A model generated the notes under the pieces. The model saw only the letters and a program-made list of their open reading frames with translations. It had not been told where the DNA came from and searched no databases. Shown piece after piece: positions 47,974 to 58,789 of a stretch of 64,000 bases of DNA (its first letter is position 1; the number at the start of each line of letters is the position of its first letter). The stretch lies in assembly GCF_022682495.2 (NCBI RefSeq), contig NC_071387.1, forward strand, positions 147,070,024 to 147,134,023. The letters run 5' to 3'. Source of the DNA: Desmodus rotundus (Eukaryota > Chordata > Mammalia > Chiroptera > Phyllostomidae). Position numbers and translations under genes: made by a program.

Positions 47974-48203
47974 GAGCCCTGGCTGGTGTAGCTCTCATGG
48001 ATGGAACACTGGCCTGTGGACCAAAAGGTCACCAGTTTGATTCCCAGTCAGGGCACATGCCTGGGTTGCCGGCCAGGTCCCCAGCTGGGGGCACATGAGA
48101 GGCAGTCAACTGATGTTTCTCTCGCATCAGTGTTTCTCTCCCTCTCTTTCTCCCTCTTTTCCTCTCTCTCTAAAAATAAATAAAATATTTTAAAAAGTAA
48201 AAT
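47974..48203 (+). mobile_element. VES SINE, full length
   Basis: Head gagccctggctggtgtagct (A-box region), B-box-like ccagtttgattcccagtcag, then gcacatgcctgggttgccgg, a CT-rich stretch and an A-rich tail. Flanking 13-mers aaatattgataat (47961-47973) and aaatgttgatgat (48204-48216) are a target-site duplication with two differences. RNA polymerase III element of bats. Confidence 0.95.
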
Positions 48204-48309
48204 AAATGTTGATGATTAGTTAAAACAGACAAACACTGTGAGTTGAATACAGGGTGGCAAACAGTAAATTTGGTGACTGTATGTGTTCCACGAGCCGCCA
48301 GTTTGTGAC

Positions 48310-48425
48310 CTTCTACTGCCTATTAAATAGGGAAATTGAGGCCCAGATCAGGTAGGATAAGCAGTTTACTGAAGGTTACCCAGACAGTTAAAATCAGGCG
48401 TATTTCTGATTTCTAGATCATAGGT
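48310..48425 (-). repeat. MIR scrap
   Basis: tagggaaattgaggcccaga, agcagtttactgaaggttac and ccagacagttaaaatcaggc match MIR in reverse. Confidence 0.7.
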
Positions 48426-48559
48426 TTTTTATTAAAAAAAAAAAATTTATCCTAGGCTTTTACATAGTTTCCTGTGCTATCTTTTGTGTAGTGGGAAAAA
48501 GTTTACGCTTTAAAATCACCAGGTAAAATGTAATTTTAGTAACTAGTGAATTAGGCATT

Positions 48560-49105
48560 TTTTGCTTCATAACATATTAGCATAAATTTAGTAGTTTAAA
48601 ATGTATACATTTATTATCTCACTTTCTGTGGGTCAGGCATCGTGGCAAGGTTAGCTTTGAGGGTCTCTCACGGGGCTCAGGAAGGTGTTGACCAGGGCGG
48701 GGGTCCCCTCTGATGCTTGACGGGAAGGTCTGCTTCAGAGCTCTGGTGTTTGTTGGCAGGATTCAGCTCCCTGTGAGTTGTTGGAATGAGGGCCTCGGTG
48801 CCTTGCTGACTTTTGGCTGAAGTCTTCCCTGAGTTCTTTGCCATTTAGGCTACTTCATAGGGCAGCTTACTTACTTAATACCAGCAATGGACAGAATCCA
48901 TAGAGAAAGTCTTTCAGCAAGAAGGACATTACAATATTAAGTAACATAATTGAGGAAGTGACTTCTCATCAACTTTGTTTTATTTTCTCATTTAAAAGCA
49001 AATCCCAGGTCCTGCCAACACTTGGGGAGAGGGGATTACATAAGAACATGGAGTATCAGAAAGCGAGAATATTTGGGGTCATCTTAGAGTCTGTCTGTTG
49101 TAACT
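48560..49105 (-). mobile_element. MaLR (MLT1-type) solo LTR, near complete
   Basis: In reverse: taatagtgg-like start, then ttattatctcactttctgtg, gggtcaggcatcgtggcaag, gttggcaggattcagctccc, gttggaatgagggcctcggt, cttcatagggcagcttactt, aagcaaatcccaggtcctgc and gggattacataagaacatgg follow the known LTR end to end. No internal region. Confidence 0.85.
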
Positions 49106-50075
49106 AGTGTCAGAGACATTCACATCCCTTTCTAGAGAAGCACAGCTTTACTTAGCCGTAGCACCCTAGAGTGTAATGACAACTGAATGTGATCAGATAA
49201 ACACAGTGGGGTGGGGCATTCAGGGAAGAATCAAGTTTTGCGATTAGACTTGTCTACTCAAGTGGAGCAGAGACTCTCAGGAGGAAAAATTTGAAAAAAT
49301 AGAGAAACAACTGATTAAAGTTCAAAGGGGTCCAAAAGTGGGCATCGTTAGTGCCCCGGTAGTGACAGAACACAGGGATGGAGAATCCAGGGGACCCAGG
49401 CAGATGTTCCCCATCGAGGGATTTGTCAGCAGCATGTCCCTGTCATGGTATAAGGATTTCTAGCGGGACTGCAGTTCCTGGACTTGCAAGAATATGAGGA
49501 AGGAGCAAGTACTGGGCAGGATGTCAAAATAAAGTCATAGGTCTAAGAAATAACTGTGCATAAATTTTTAGAACTGCAACAAATATTTCAGGAGAGGTCA
49601 CACCTAAATTATAAGGTCAAGACCAGTTCAGATAAATCCCAGAGTATGTAAGATTCTGAACTCCTTAAATTTCTCTTGTGCTTGGACAAGATTGAATCTA
49701 GGGGTTGTAGTGAAGTTAAACCCACAGCTATGAGAAGAGGGAGCCCTAGAACAGAAAATCTTGTAAGATCTCTTGACAGACGATGCCTCCAAAGCCTTGG
49801 CGACCTTGGCAACATAAATAGCCTTCCTTTAATTTTCCTGTTTTTTTCTTTGACACACCGTCTACAGGGCCTACAAATATTTCCTTCCAGCTCCCAATAG
49901 CTATTGTAAGCCTTTTTCAAATAGTGGAATAAAAGGCTTTGTATCTTAGTCGTTCAATTTCAAATATTCTGGGGGAGGTAGAAGAGTTACATAGGGAAGT
50001 GGTCCTGAATCTATGTCGTTATGAACCTATAGGTAGTTACTTATCCTCCAGTAAAAGGTTATCTGTCTCTTTACT
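49106..50075. other. Unassigned
   Basis: Nothing recognised. A 103-codon minus frame (49609-49920) lacks a domain and overlaps a plus frame; judged chance. Confidence 0.4.
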
Positions 50076-50079
50076 CATG

Positions 50080-50200
50080 GAATGATTACTTGTTGAGCAC
50101 CCATTGGTGCCATGAATTGTGTTAGTTCTAGAATACAACTGTTAGAAAAGTGTACATTACTCTTGCCCTCACGATTGTTTAGTCTAGTGATGTGTCAGAC
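50080..50200 (-). repeat. Ancient L2-like repeat fragment
   Basis: cttgttgagcacccattggt, ctagaatacaactgttagaa and ttgccctcacgattgtttag follow the same old pattern as 5195 and 9620. Confidence 0.45.
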
Positions 50201-50299
50201 TTATCGTAGATGCACCCACACATGGAAAAGCTGGGGCTCTGGCAGGGGGTAGTAAGGGAGAATATGGTGCCTTAGTCACGAGTCATCAGAGAGGAGCAG

Positions 50300-50900
50300 G
50301 CTTGGTCCTGAGGACCATTTTATACCAGGTTAAGGATTTTATTTTATTGTTTCCTTAACATTATCAGGATGGATAGGTCATTTTCCCTTCTTTCTTTTAC
50401 AGTTTTAAGAGATCAGTTCACCTACACAGTCAAGATTGGATTGGAGAGAGGGCAAGAGCGAGTTCAGGGCGATCAGTAGGATGGCTGGTACAGTAAAAGA
50501 TAGTGTGGCCCGGCGAGGGTGGTGCTACCGAAATCAGAAAATACATTTTAAAGACATGTTAGGAGGTGTAAATCAGGAGGCCTTATGGAGACAGCGCTTT
50601 CTGTCTTGGACAGCTGAACGGGTGGCAGTTCCAGCCACTGAGACAGACGTCTCTGGGAAAAGCCCATGTAGTTTAGGGAAGGAGAATCCAAGAGCAGATT
50701 ATGAGTTAAGATTTAGATTTGTGGATGCCAAGAGGCATCTGACACGTCCAAAAGAAAATGTCAGGTGGGTAGTTGGTAGATGGGCCTAGAACTTAAGGGA
50801 AAAGTTTGGGCTATGTGTAATTCTGATAATATTTGGCAATTCCTGGGTGTAGCTGATGTGACCCAGAGAAGGAAATGGGAGGAGAAGTAAATGGGCCAGA
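50300..50900 (+). repeat. Ancient long interspersed repeat, second copy
   Basis: ggattggagagagggcaaga, cagtaggatggctggtacag, aatgtcaggtgggtagttgg and the flow of the whole stretch follow the same family as 6230-7040. Worn; family not named. Confidence 0.45.
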
Positions 50901-51719
50901 ATGCCGTAAATACTCTATAAAGGCTTTTGGGTCACATGGGCTTTAGCAAAACACTCTGATCTAATTTGACTTTTTTCACCAATTACTTATGGCAACTTTG
51001 GGCCGGAGGATAGACTAGTAAGTATATAAACTGAATAAAGCAGTTAACCTCACAGGACTGTAAATTTAAAGAGCATTTTTAATATTGCAAACCTAATTAA
51101 AAGCTGAAAATGTAAATAAGCATGTGGGTGGAAAAACAGAAAGTATCTATATTAAACTGTGTTTTATTTTCCAGAGTGAATTAAAATAACTTCTGAAGAG
51201 TTGGCTAACACCAGTTCTGCGCGCGGAAGTGAGGGCCGATTACTCCACAGCGCGCACGTCTGTGTGGAGACGGCGTTTCTCTCCGTCCTCTCAGTTTAGA
51301 GAAAATTATTCCTGTGACTGGGTAAACTTTTATACCTGGAAACTTGAGAGGTAGAAATAATTAAACCAGTTAGCCAAAATCTAAATTGCTCTGTGTTTTG
51401 ACTTCAAATACTGAGATGGGAATGCCGCCGTTCAGGGCGAAGAAGGAATCAGGATTCCAAGAGTACATAGGAATCTTAGGAAACCATTGAAGACAGTCCT
51501 CTGGAGATCTTGTAAAACTTGAAGAAAGTTTTGCTTTTTCTTTTTCAAAGATCTCTAAATAAGACCATTTTATTACCCTCATTTGGGAGACTTTCAATAT
51601 TTAATTGATCTTTTTATTAATCAATAATTAATTAATCTTTTTCATGTCTAGTCAAATTTCTTACTATACTTTAAGGCATCTTAAAAAATTTAATGCAATA
51701 TTTTATTCACATATTTTGA
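50901..51719. other. Unassigned, with a CpG-rich patch
   Basis: AT-rich apart from a short CpG cluster at 51218-51278 (separate entry). Confidence 0.4.
51218..51278. promoter_or_regulatory. CpG-dense patch with ETS-type site
   Basis: gcgcgcggaagtg holds CGGAAGTG (51224-51231), a consensus ETS/GABP site; further CpGs follow (cagcgcgcacgtc, gagacggcg). A 7-bp stem (ctccaca 51243-51249, tgtggag 51263-51269) surrounds the second cluster. It stands out from AT-rich flanks. A regulatory role is inference. Confidence 0.3.
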
Positions 51720-52050
51720 CAGTCAACGTTATTTCATGTTAGTTTCAGGTGTGCAGTACAATGGTCAATTATGTGATTTACAAAGCGATGCCCCTATATT
51801 TCCAGTGCCCAGCTGGCACCACGCACAGTTCTTACAATACTATTGACTACATTCCCTATGCTGTGCTTTACATCCCCGTGACTTTTTGTAACCACCAACC
51901 TGTACTCCTCAATCCCTTCACCTTTGTAACCCCACCCCCAACCCCCTCCCATCTGGCAATTCTCAGTCTGTTCTCCGTAGCTACAAATCTATTTCTGTTT
52001 TGTTTGTTTATTTTGTTCTTTGGATTCCATATTTCTTTTTATTCAGAATG
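51720..52050 (-). mobile_element. Old L1 (L1M-type), 3' end
   Basis: In reverse: gttagtttcaggtgtgcagt, acaatactattgactacatt, ccctatgctgtgctttacat, tggcaattctcagtctgttc and ttggattccatatttc match an L1 3' UTR. Confidence 0.85.
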
Positions 52051-52122
52051 ACTGGCAGCTACCTGGAATCTTCTGTATAATAATTCTTCATATAAGTGAG
52101 GAGATTAAGGAAGTCAGATCTT

Positions 52123-52331
52123 TTTTTAAAAAAAGATTTTATTTATTTATTTTTTAGAGCAAAGGGAAGGAAGGGAGAAGGAGAGGGAGAGAAACATGGG
52201 TGTGTGAGAGGTACATCGATTGGTCTTTTGCCCCCAACTGAGGACCTGCAACCCAGGCACATGGGAATCAAACTGGGGACCTTTCGGTTTGTAGGCCAGC
52301 ACTCAGTCCACTGAGCCACACCAGCCAGGGC
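52123..52331 (-). mobile_element. VES SINE with perfect target-site duplication
   Basis: Reverse-strand VES: T/A-rich tail, ggagaaggagagggagagaa, acatcgattggtcttttgcc, cctgcaacccaggcacatgg, and gagccacaccagccagggc at the head. aggaagtcagatctt flanks it exactly (52108-52122 and 52332-52346, 15 bp), which suggests a fairly recent insertion. Confidence 0.97.
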
Positions 52332-52346
52332 AGGAAGTCAGATCTT

Positions 52347-52650
52347 ATCGTCATCATCCAAGTTAAAATAAAGGAGCAATGTATAATTACATACTTAATA
52401 TGACAAAGAAAAAATAAAAAGCATCATAGACAAGCAGTGAGTGACACCCCACAAAGGGAAACAAGTGCAGCCAACCAAGCCTTTTCTCTAAAATCCCTTT
52501 CCATACCTTTAATATATGTGTTTTTTCTTCTGTTTTTTTCTATAATTATTTAGAGTAGAAGTAAATATGTAGAAAGATGGTTCTCTGTGTGAAAAGTTAA
52601 ATCGATGCAGACCCTTCCTGTTGTCTTCCTACATGGGTGGGATTTATTTG
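52347..52650. other. Unassigned
   Basis: Nothing recognised. Confidence 0.4.
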
Positions 52651-52654
52651 CTAA

Positions 52655-52775
52655 TTTAACAGATGCTTTTGCAGCCTCTTGTCTGTTCCAGGCACTGTGT
52701 AAAGTTCTCGGGCGACAGCTGAGAAAGTACAATGAACAATTAAAAGATACCTCCCCTCGTGGACCATGAGTAAAT
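52655..52775 (-). repeat. Ancient L2-like repeat fragment
   Basis: gtctgttccaggcactgtgt and agtacaatgaacaattaaaa follow the old gccaggcactgtgcta...gtgaacaa pattern. Confidence 0.4.
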
Positions 52776-52928
52776 CAGAAGGATTGTATGGGTGACTCTG
52801 GATATTGAAAACTAGACTACTTCTTGCTAACTAGTCTAGTTGTCTTCAGACAGCACATCACTGCTGGTTTTATAGTCAGTCACTAAAACAACATCCAGTG
52901 AGTGTCCACTTGACCACAAGTTTTGTCC

Positions 52929-52974
52929 ACAAACTCCATCAGAGTGCCAGGAATTGGGCTCTGATGGAGTTTGT
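52929..52974. repeat. Perfect 16-bp inverted repeat (hairpin)
   Basis: acaaactccatcagag (52929-52944) and its exact complement ctctgatggagtttgt (52959-52974) enclose a 14-base loop. No transcription signal is seen next to it. Confidence 0.95.
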
Positions 52975-52979
52975 AATCC

Positions 52980-54090
52980 AGCCAGGAACAGGAGGTCAAA
53001 ACACAGATCGTCACATGACAACCTGAGGCAATCAAAAGATTTTGCAACATAACACAGGATAACAGCTGAATAAGGAGCTAGGATTCTGAGGAGATGTTTT
53101 GCAAAATTATGTCATAAAATAATTTTCCCTTCACAATGTTAACGGGACATACATAATGTAAAAATACTTTAAGGCATTCCTATCAACTAACAGAGTCTCT
53201 GTGGTAGCATGGTGTGGAGAAGTTCTAATTCTCCTTCCTCATTCTGGGAATCTCTCTGCTCCAAAGCAATTTAGTAACCTGTCAGACTTGTGTTAAATTC
53301 ACTAAGCCTAGTGATTATGCCATATGGTTATGTTTATTAAATATATGCTTCTGAGTTGCAAAATGTGGATAATAATTTAGATGTTCCAGGAAACTTCTAA
53401 ACTTTTCTAATTTATGCAAATGTCCTTTTTTGTTTGCTAACCTTTTAAACATCGTATTAAATACTAACGATTTGTCATCTGCAGAATGTTTTTACTACCC
53501 TCAGCGGTGTCTAGTATTGTGCAACTTAGAAAGACCACAAAGTAACGCTCTCTGCTGTGGGTGAGCTATTAGAGACCTGTGTGAAGGCACCTGATGGTGG
53601 AAGGCTGATGACAGAGCCCTTGTGAAAATCCCACCCAGTCACTTAGATAACACGCACATCCGTCATGGAAGATGACGCCAATGCCAGTGTGGCTACGGAA
53701 ATGTCAGATTCTCTTTGTAACAGATGTTGTTACCCAGACTTCCGAAGTGTTGCCCCCTTGTTGGAATCATGGTAGGTTACCTGTCACTTAAGAGATTACC
53801 ATTTTGGGTGATTGGGGAAATAATGGCATGTTGTGGAGGGAAAAAACATTGTGATTTTTAAAAAGGGAATTAAGAGATTATAGTAGACCACCTTTGGGTT
53901 ATCACCCAGCTGAATAACCTGCCTTTTCTTTTGGTGTTTGATTCCAGATTTATGAGGAATGGGCTGACCAACCTTGTGCTATGTAAGCCCTATACCCTTG
54001 GCAATAGCTGCTTGGTCCAGTGATAGGTACATATGTGTTTGTTGGAAGCTTGTGGTCTTTTGGAATTGGTATAGAAAGACACCTGCCTTT
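52980..54090. other. Unassigned
   Basis: Nothing recognised. Confidence 0.4.
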
Positions 54091-54190
54091 ATTTTTATAG
54101 GAGACTTCAAAATACAACTATGCATATTGGAAAAGGTTGCTTAGCAGTAACCAGAAAGCAGCAGACCTAGGACCCAAATGGAGGGGTTGG
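54091..54190 (+). repeat. Unrecognised repeat, copy A
   Basis: tttttataggagacttcaaa, gcatattggaaaaggttgct and cagcagacctaggacccaaa, then tggagg, align with 55353-55450. Confidence 0.6.
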
Positions 54191-55350
54191 TAGGAGAAAA
54201 GGGACTGTAACAACAGAACTTTGGAACCATGGGGGTGCCACACTCTGACCTGGTATGGGAGTGGGGAATGCAGATCTGTAGAGATTGTGAGGAGTGAAGC
54301 AGAAGGTAGAGAATAGAAGAGGTAAGAGATGAAGGAGAATCTGAATGGTTCCAGTTCCTTCCAGGTGTGGCTGTGACATGCTTACCCAGGAGTCCAGAGG
54401 GGAGGTCAAGCTCCCTTAAGTCACAAAGTGAGAGTGGGAGAGAGGTGAATCCCCACAGGAAAATAACAAGGTCATTGCCAGAGGAAGGGAGGATAGAAAC
54501 CAGGAAAACAAAACGATGGATGACCTCTGTGGTCATAGTGGCAAAGGGAGAATAATTCAACAACTGGAAGCTTTTTGAATACCCAGTGAAGCGACCCACA
54601 AATTATACGAGGAGTCACTGTAGAATCTGGGTTTCTAAAAAGAGTTTTTAAACATAAATGTAAAGTAAATCATTATTTTCTTTATCTCCATTAGTATTGA
54701 TTTGTGATCACTTAACCAGGATTAGGTTGATATTTGGTTCATATAGTATATGAAGAAAAGTTTCGATAGGAAGTTAATTGTCAGAGCGAGCTGCTATTTA
54801 CTCACTTAAGCAAATACTTTAGGAGGCAGTTTTGTAACAACAATACTTCATGCAGACATTGCTAATGATTATAAATATGTTTTTCAGGCCCACTTTGAAA
54901 ATTAAAACAGTGTTGAGTAATTCAAATACAGAAATGATATTAGTCATTCAAATTTGGTAAACTTCTACTTGGACTTCATCCATTTTTTTTATTCTCTGGC
55001 AAGTTGTAGAAGACTGGTCCTGAACAACTGTCAATTAATTTTTGCTGCTTAAAAAATTATTATTGGATTAGAGAGATGAGGACATGTTCTAATCTTTTGC
55101 TTCCCTGGACAATTACTCACCAGTTTGTTTGATTCATCACAAAATTACCATCTGCTGCCATGAGTATGAAAAATTATGCAGGGAAAGGGGTAGACAGCTC
55201 TTGTTTGATAATGGTCTTCTGTTGCTTTCTCTGCTTTTCAGAAGGTTAGGAGGACTCAGTGACCTTCCCGACGGTAGACACTCAGCCGTAGAAACAATGG
55301 GAGTAGAAAGCACGAGCACATAGAGCCAAGAGGGGAATTTAACTTCTGTC
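54191..55350. other. Unassigned between the two repeat copies
   Basis: No family recognised. A 152-codon minus frame (54141-54599) and a plus frame opposite it lack domains; not called. Confidence 0.4.
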
Positions 55351-55352
55351 TT

Positions 55353-55450
55353 ATCTTTATAGGAGAGTTCAGGCCATGCCTAAGCATACTGGGAAAGCTT
55401 GCTTAAACAGGAGCAGAGAACATCAGACCTAGCGCCCAACTGGAGGTTTT
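55353..55450 (+). repeat. Unrecognised repeat, copy B
   Basis: atctttataggagagttcag, agcatactgggaaagcttgc and catcagacctagcgcccaac, then tggagg, match copy A at 54091-54190 in the same orientation. Confidence 0.6.
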
Positions 55451-55925
55451 CTAACTTGGTCACTTTTGCACCTACTCAGAACCCAAGGAGCTATTTTCAG
55501 CAAGGCTCAAGGAAAGCAGCCTGCATCTTATCCATTCTCCCACCTAACTCTCTGCAACTGCTCTGGAAACCCTTTGAGTGCATCATCACCGTTTTTTTTC
55601 TACTAAACAGTGGATGTCTCAGCTTCATCCTAACACCTGGGCGTAGCCAGCACCAGTCCCCGGGACACTGTTTCTTCAGCAGTGGCAAAATGCTCTGGGT
55701 GACAATAATCTGCCTGCGAAATGATGGGAGAACAGTAAAGGACATAAGTCTATGGGTCTGCTCACTAGTATGTGTGGACCCAGGTGTCCAGAGGAGCAAC
55801 AACCCAAAGGACCTAGAGGAAGTAAGATTTTACCTGTCCTGAAAGGAGTGGGAACATTCAGGGAGGTCATTGAGAAGAAAGGAAGATTTCCAGGTGGGAA
55901 GAACCATATGAACCAATACAGAAAT
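55451..55925. other. Unassigned
   Basis: Open frames on both strands (plus 55399-55842, 147 codons; minus 55497-55802) without domains. acccaggtgtccagagg (55788-55804) resembles acccaggagtccagagg (54386-54402), so similarity to the 54-kb copy may extend in patches. Confidence 0.35.
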
Positions 55926-55929
55926 GGCA

Positions 55930-56130
55930 ATAACATTAGTAATATTCATCGAGCCTTCATAATGGTGCAAGACACTTTGCCACATGTTTGACATGCACTG
56001 TGTCATGTAATCTCTGCAGATAGGTACTATTGTCACTCCTACGGTAGTGCTGAGGAAAGAAGGAAAGGGAGGTGTCTCAGCACAGAGCTAGTGAACGGCA
56101 GAGGCTGGAGTGCATCAGACACAGAGAACT
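55930..56130 (-). repeat. MIR SINE
   Basis: taacattagtaatattcatc, gataggtactattgtcactc and cacagagctagtgaacggca match MIR in reverse. Confidence 0.65.
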
Positions 56131-56550
56131 GCAAAGGGGACGGGAGGCTGGCCCTGCTGTAGCCAGAGGTTTGTGTCATTATACAGCTGCTCTGCATTGC
56201 GAGCCTTCAGCTCAAACAACTATCTAGCTATGAAACTGGAGAGCTGTAGGAGAGAGGGTTTGCTCTACGGAGTTTCCCCAGCCTGGTGAAAAGCTAAATC
56301 TTTGATGCTCGTGTGATTTCCAGGAGACTGAGAGCCATCAACTCACACACCCCACACAGTTATTATATCAGAAATATTGATATGCAAGAGAAAGTCATCC
56401 ACACATACCTATTGGATAATCTTGGTCTGTCAAACAAAACCAAGACCACATTCCCCCGACACTGATGAAGGCATCCTTCTCACTTTCCCAACCTCAGGAG
56501 CATCTGAGGGAGGTGGTGCTTCCAGAGACAAGGTGGAGGGATGGTGGAGA
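56131..56550. other. Unassigned
   Basis: Nothing recognised. Confidence 0.4.
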
Positions 56551-56554
56551 GGTT

Positions 56555-56740
56555 GAGGGTTTAGGCCTTGGAGTTGCCCAGACCTGGGCTCTGATCCCAT
56601 GGCCTCACTTTCTTCATGGGTAAGAAGAGAATAATAATGGTGATCTAGGATGCTTGTGATGAATAACATGCAAAAATCCCCAAGTTGTTGATGCCTTAAC
56701 ACAGAGACGTAAGTGCTCAGTAAGTATTATTTAAAAGTCA
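56555..56740 (+). repeat. MIR SINE
   Basis: ggccttggagttgcccagac, ctgggctctgatcccatggc, ctcactttcttcatgggtaa and aagtgctcagtaagtattat follow MIR order. Confidence 0.8.
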
Positions 56741-57175
56741 CATTGGCAGGAGAATCAGTTTATTCTGCTCTAAGTTTGGTTACAGTAGTTTTTCAGATTT
56801 AGCCAAAGCTATTCTGTGGCTTGGCCAGGAGCTGCTCCTAGGGCTCAGGGGTGTGACCTGCAGGCCACTGACTGTTGTCACCACCTGACCCTCCATTATT
56901 GACGAGTGCCACAGAGAGGTGCTGTATTCAGGCAATGAAACTAGATATAAAAGTGATATATAAAACCTGACAAATTAGGTGGAATTGTGTACCGTAGAAT
57001 TTTCTCACTTAAAAAGCATTCTCTGTTGGCTACCTTTGAATAAAAAGCCTTCTTTGTATGTTAGGGTTTTTTTAGCTTATATATCTTGAATTTACACACA
57101 TCAGTTTTCTAATTTGATTTCACCATATCTAGCTGATGTTATTTTTAACCCCTATTATTTTACACATCAGCCGAT
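56741..57175. other. Unassigned
   Basis: Nothing recognised. Confidence 0.4.
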
Positions 57176-57179
57176 ACAG

Positions 57180-57500
57180 GGAAGCTGCCTATCTCTCAGG
57201 CCCCCTCTGTTCTCTGCGGAGTCTTACCTCTGTGCCTTGAGTATTCTATTCTCCCCTCTAGGAACACCCTTCTTCCTCCTCTGTGTCTGCTCACATCCTC
57301 CCTTTTGTCCAAAGCCCAGTTTAAGATCTGCATGTTCTAAGAAGCCCTCGTTGTGGACCACAGTCCACACTGATACCTCCTTCCTCCCGTCCAGTTACTT
57401 TGAAAAGTATAGAACATATTTGCTCCAGTCTTTGAGAAAAGCATACCTGTCCTTGAAATCCATAGAGCTCCAAAAAGCATTAATCACTGAGCAAAATGAC
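57180..57500 (+). repeat. L2 LINE fragment (worn)
   Basis: cctctaggaacacccttctt, gtccaaagcccagtttaaga, ctaagaagccctcgttgtgg and ccacagtccacactgatacc follow the L2-type 3' region. The open frame over it is not functional. Confidence 0.5.
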
Positions 57501-57652
57501 TATGGCTCAAACACTCCGTTTAGGTGGCCGTGCTGAAAGAGGAAGGCTGAGGCGAGTTAACTGTCTTGGTGTCTAGTATAAGGTTTAGAGATAATGGAGA
57601 GTATCATCATTATGCCAGTAGGAGAGGGAAGTCACCAAGGACAGAAAGACAA

Positions 57653-57670
57653 ACACACACACACACATAC
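57653..57670. repeat. (AC)n microsatellite
   Basis: Short run of AC dinucleotides with one T interruption. Confidence 0.9.
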
Positions 57671-58502
57671 ACAATTATTTATTTACTCAACCAAGGCCAT
57701 ATACAGAATCTATGCCAGGGAAGGTCAACAATAGCTTTTTTATATGAACTTCATTTGGGGCAGTACTGATATCTTTGATCATCATTTAGCCAGAAAGCTC
57801 TTGATTTTTTAAAGAAAATCCCCAAGCATTATTGAAATGTACCTGTTTTATGTGGTTTTATGAAATTATACCTAAGTTCATTTTTCATGTGGGAAATGAG
57901 CTTCAGACTTCGGTGTGACGAATCATTTCCTCCTGTGTGACGGTGGTAGAGGAAGCTCACATAGTGCTGCTGCCGTGGGCCTGGCAGCTTCAGATCAGCT
58001 CTGGGCCCATGGTGATTAATAGGATTACAGCGCAGTGATCACTGCTGGCTGTTTGTTCATCCCAGTGCCAGTGCGGGGGCAGTGCCGAGGCTCTTATTTC
58101 AGGATTCTCTTGGTTCTGAAACCTAGTTTGTCATGTTCGTCATGTACTAAACTTCTGCCGTGTCATCGCCCCACTGACTGTTGAAGGGAGCTAAGTGAAC
58201 TCTCGCAGAGCCATCCGGGTTTGGGAACTTGGGTCATGTGTTTGGAAAGTATTGACTGAGCACTGGTATTGAGCAGTACCGTATCTTGTACTGTGCTCAG
58301 GAAGTCAAGGCCACTTTAGACTTTGGGATCCAGTGGCAGAGAGTGAGTGGTAGCGTGTGAAGGTCAAGGTCAAATGGCAAGTGACTGATATCTTACTTGG
58401 CTTTGGTATCATCAATAATAATGTAAAGTAAATTAGGTTAAATAATTACTATTTTCCATATTTGTTCAGATTGTGAAATCCCTAGCCATTTTGTGGAGCA
58501 TC
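57671..58502. other. Unassigned
   Basis: Nothing recognised. Confidence 0.4.
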
Positions 58503-58513
58503 AAGAAATGCTG

Positions 58514-58776
58514 GGTGGGATGGCTGGAGTGGGTTGGAGGGTGGGTGGGAGTGGTTGGGGGAAGATGGAGACAATTGTAGTTGAACAACAATAAAAAAAG
58601 AGAGGAAAGAAAGGAAGTGTCCGTATGCACTCATGGGGTGTGTGCGTGTACGTGTTTAAAAAATGATATATGTGTTCCTAAGAATCACCGCAGTGTGAAA
58701 AATTGTGCAATGAAAACCACGGGGCTAACGGTGAAAATGGGGTTAAGGGCGTAACACTTGAAACTTAAAAAAAAAA
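58514..58776 (+). mobile_element. L1 3' end with extra downstream DNA (candidate 3' transduction)
   Basis: aagaaatgctg flanks the insertion (58503-58513 and 58777-58787). It opens with the G-rich end of the L1 3' UTR and gagacaattgtagttgaaca, acaataaaaaaa (to about 58600), then about 165 bases of other sequence, then a second poly(A) just before the right duplication. Another L1 in this window (21303) ends directly after the complementary gttgttcaag motif, which suggests the extra part is not normal L1. Confidence 0.75.
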
Positions 58777-58789
58777 AAGAAATGCTGAC

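Noticed and set aside
47974..48203. tRNA-like A and B boxes
   Set aside because: They belong to a VES SINE; no tRNA cloverleaf or anticodon arm is intact. The same holds for the other VES copies.
54141..54599. 152-codon minus frame with hydrophobic segments
   Set aside because: Overlaps an unrecognised repeat copy and a plus-strand frame; no start or splice context.
55399..55842. 147-codon plus frame
   Set aside because: Begins inside repeat copy B and is opposed by a 101-codon minus frame; no domain seen.
57653..57670. CRISPR-like or satellite array
   Set aside because: The short AC run and the other tandem repeats have no spacers; CRISPR arrays are not expected in a mammalian nuclear genome.
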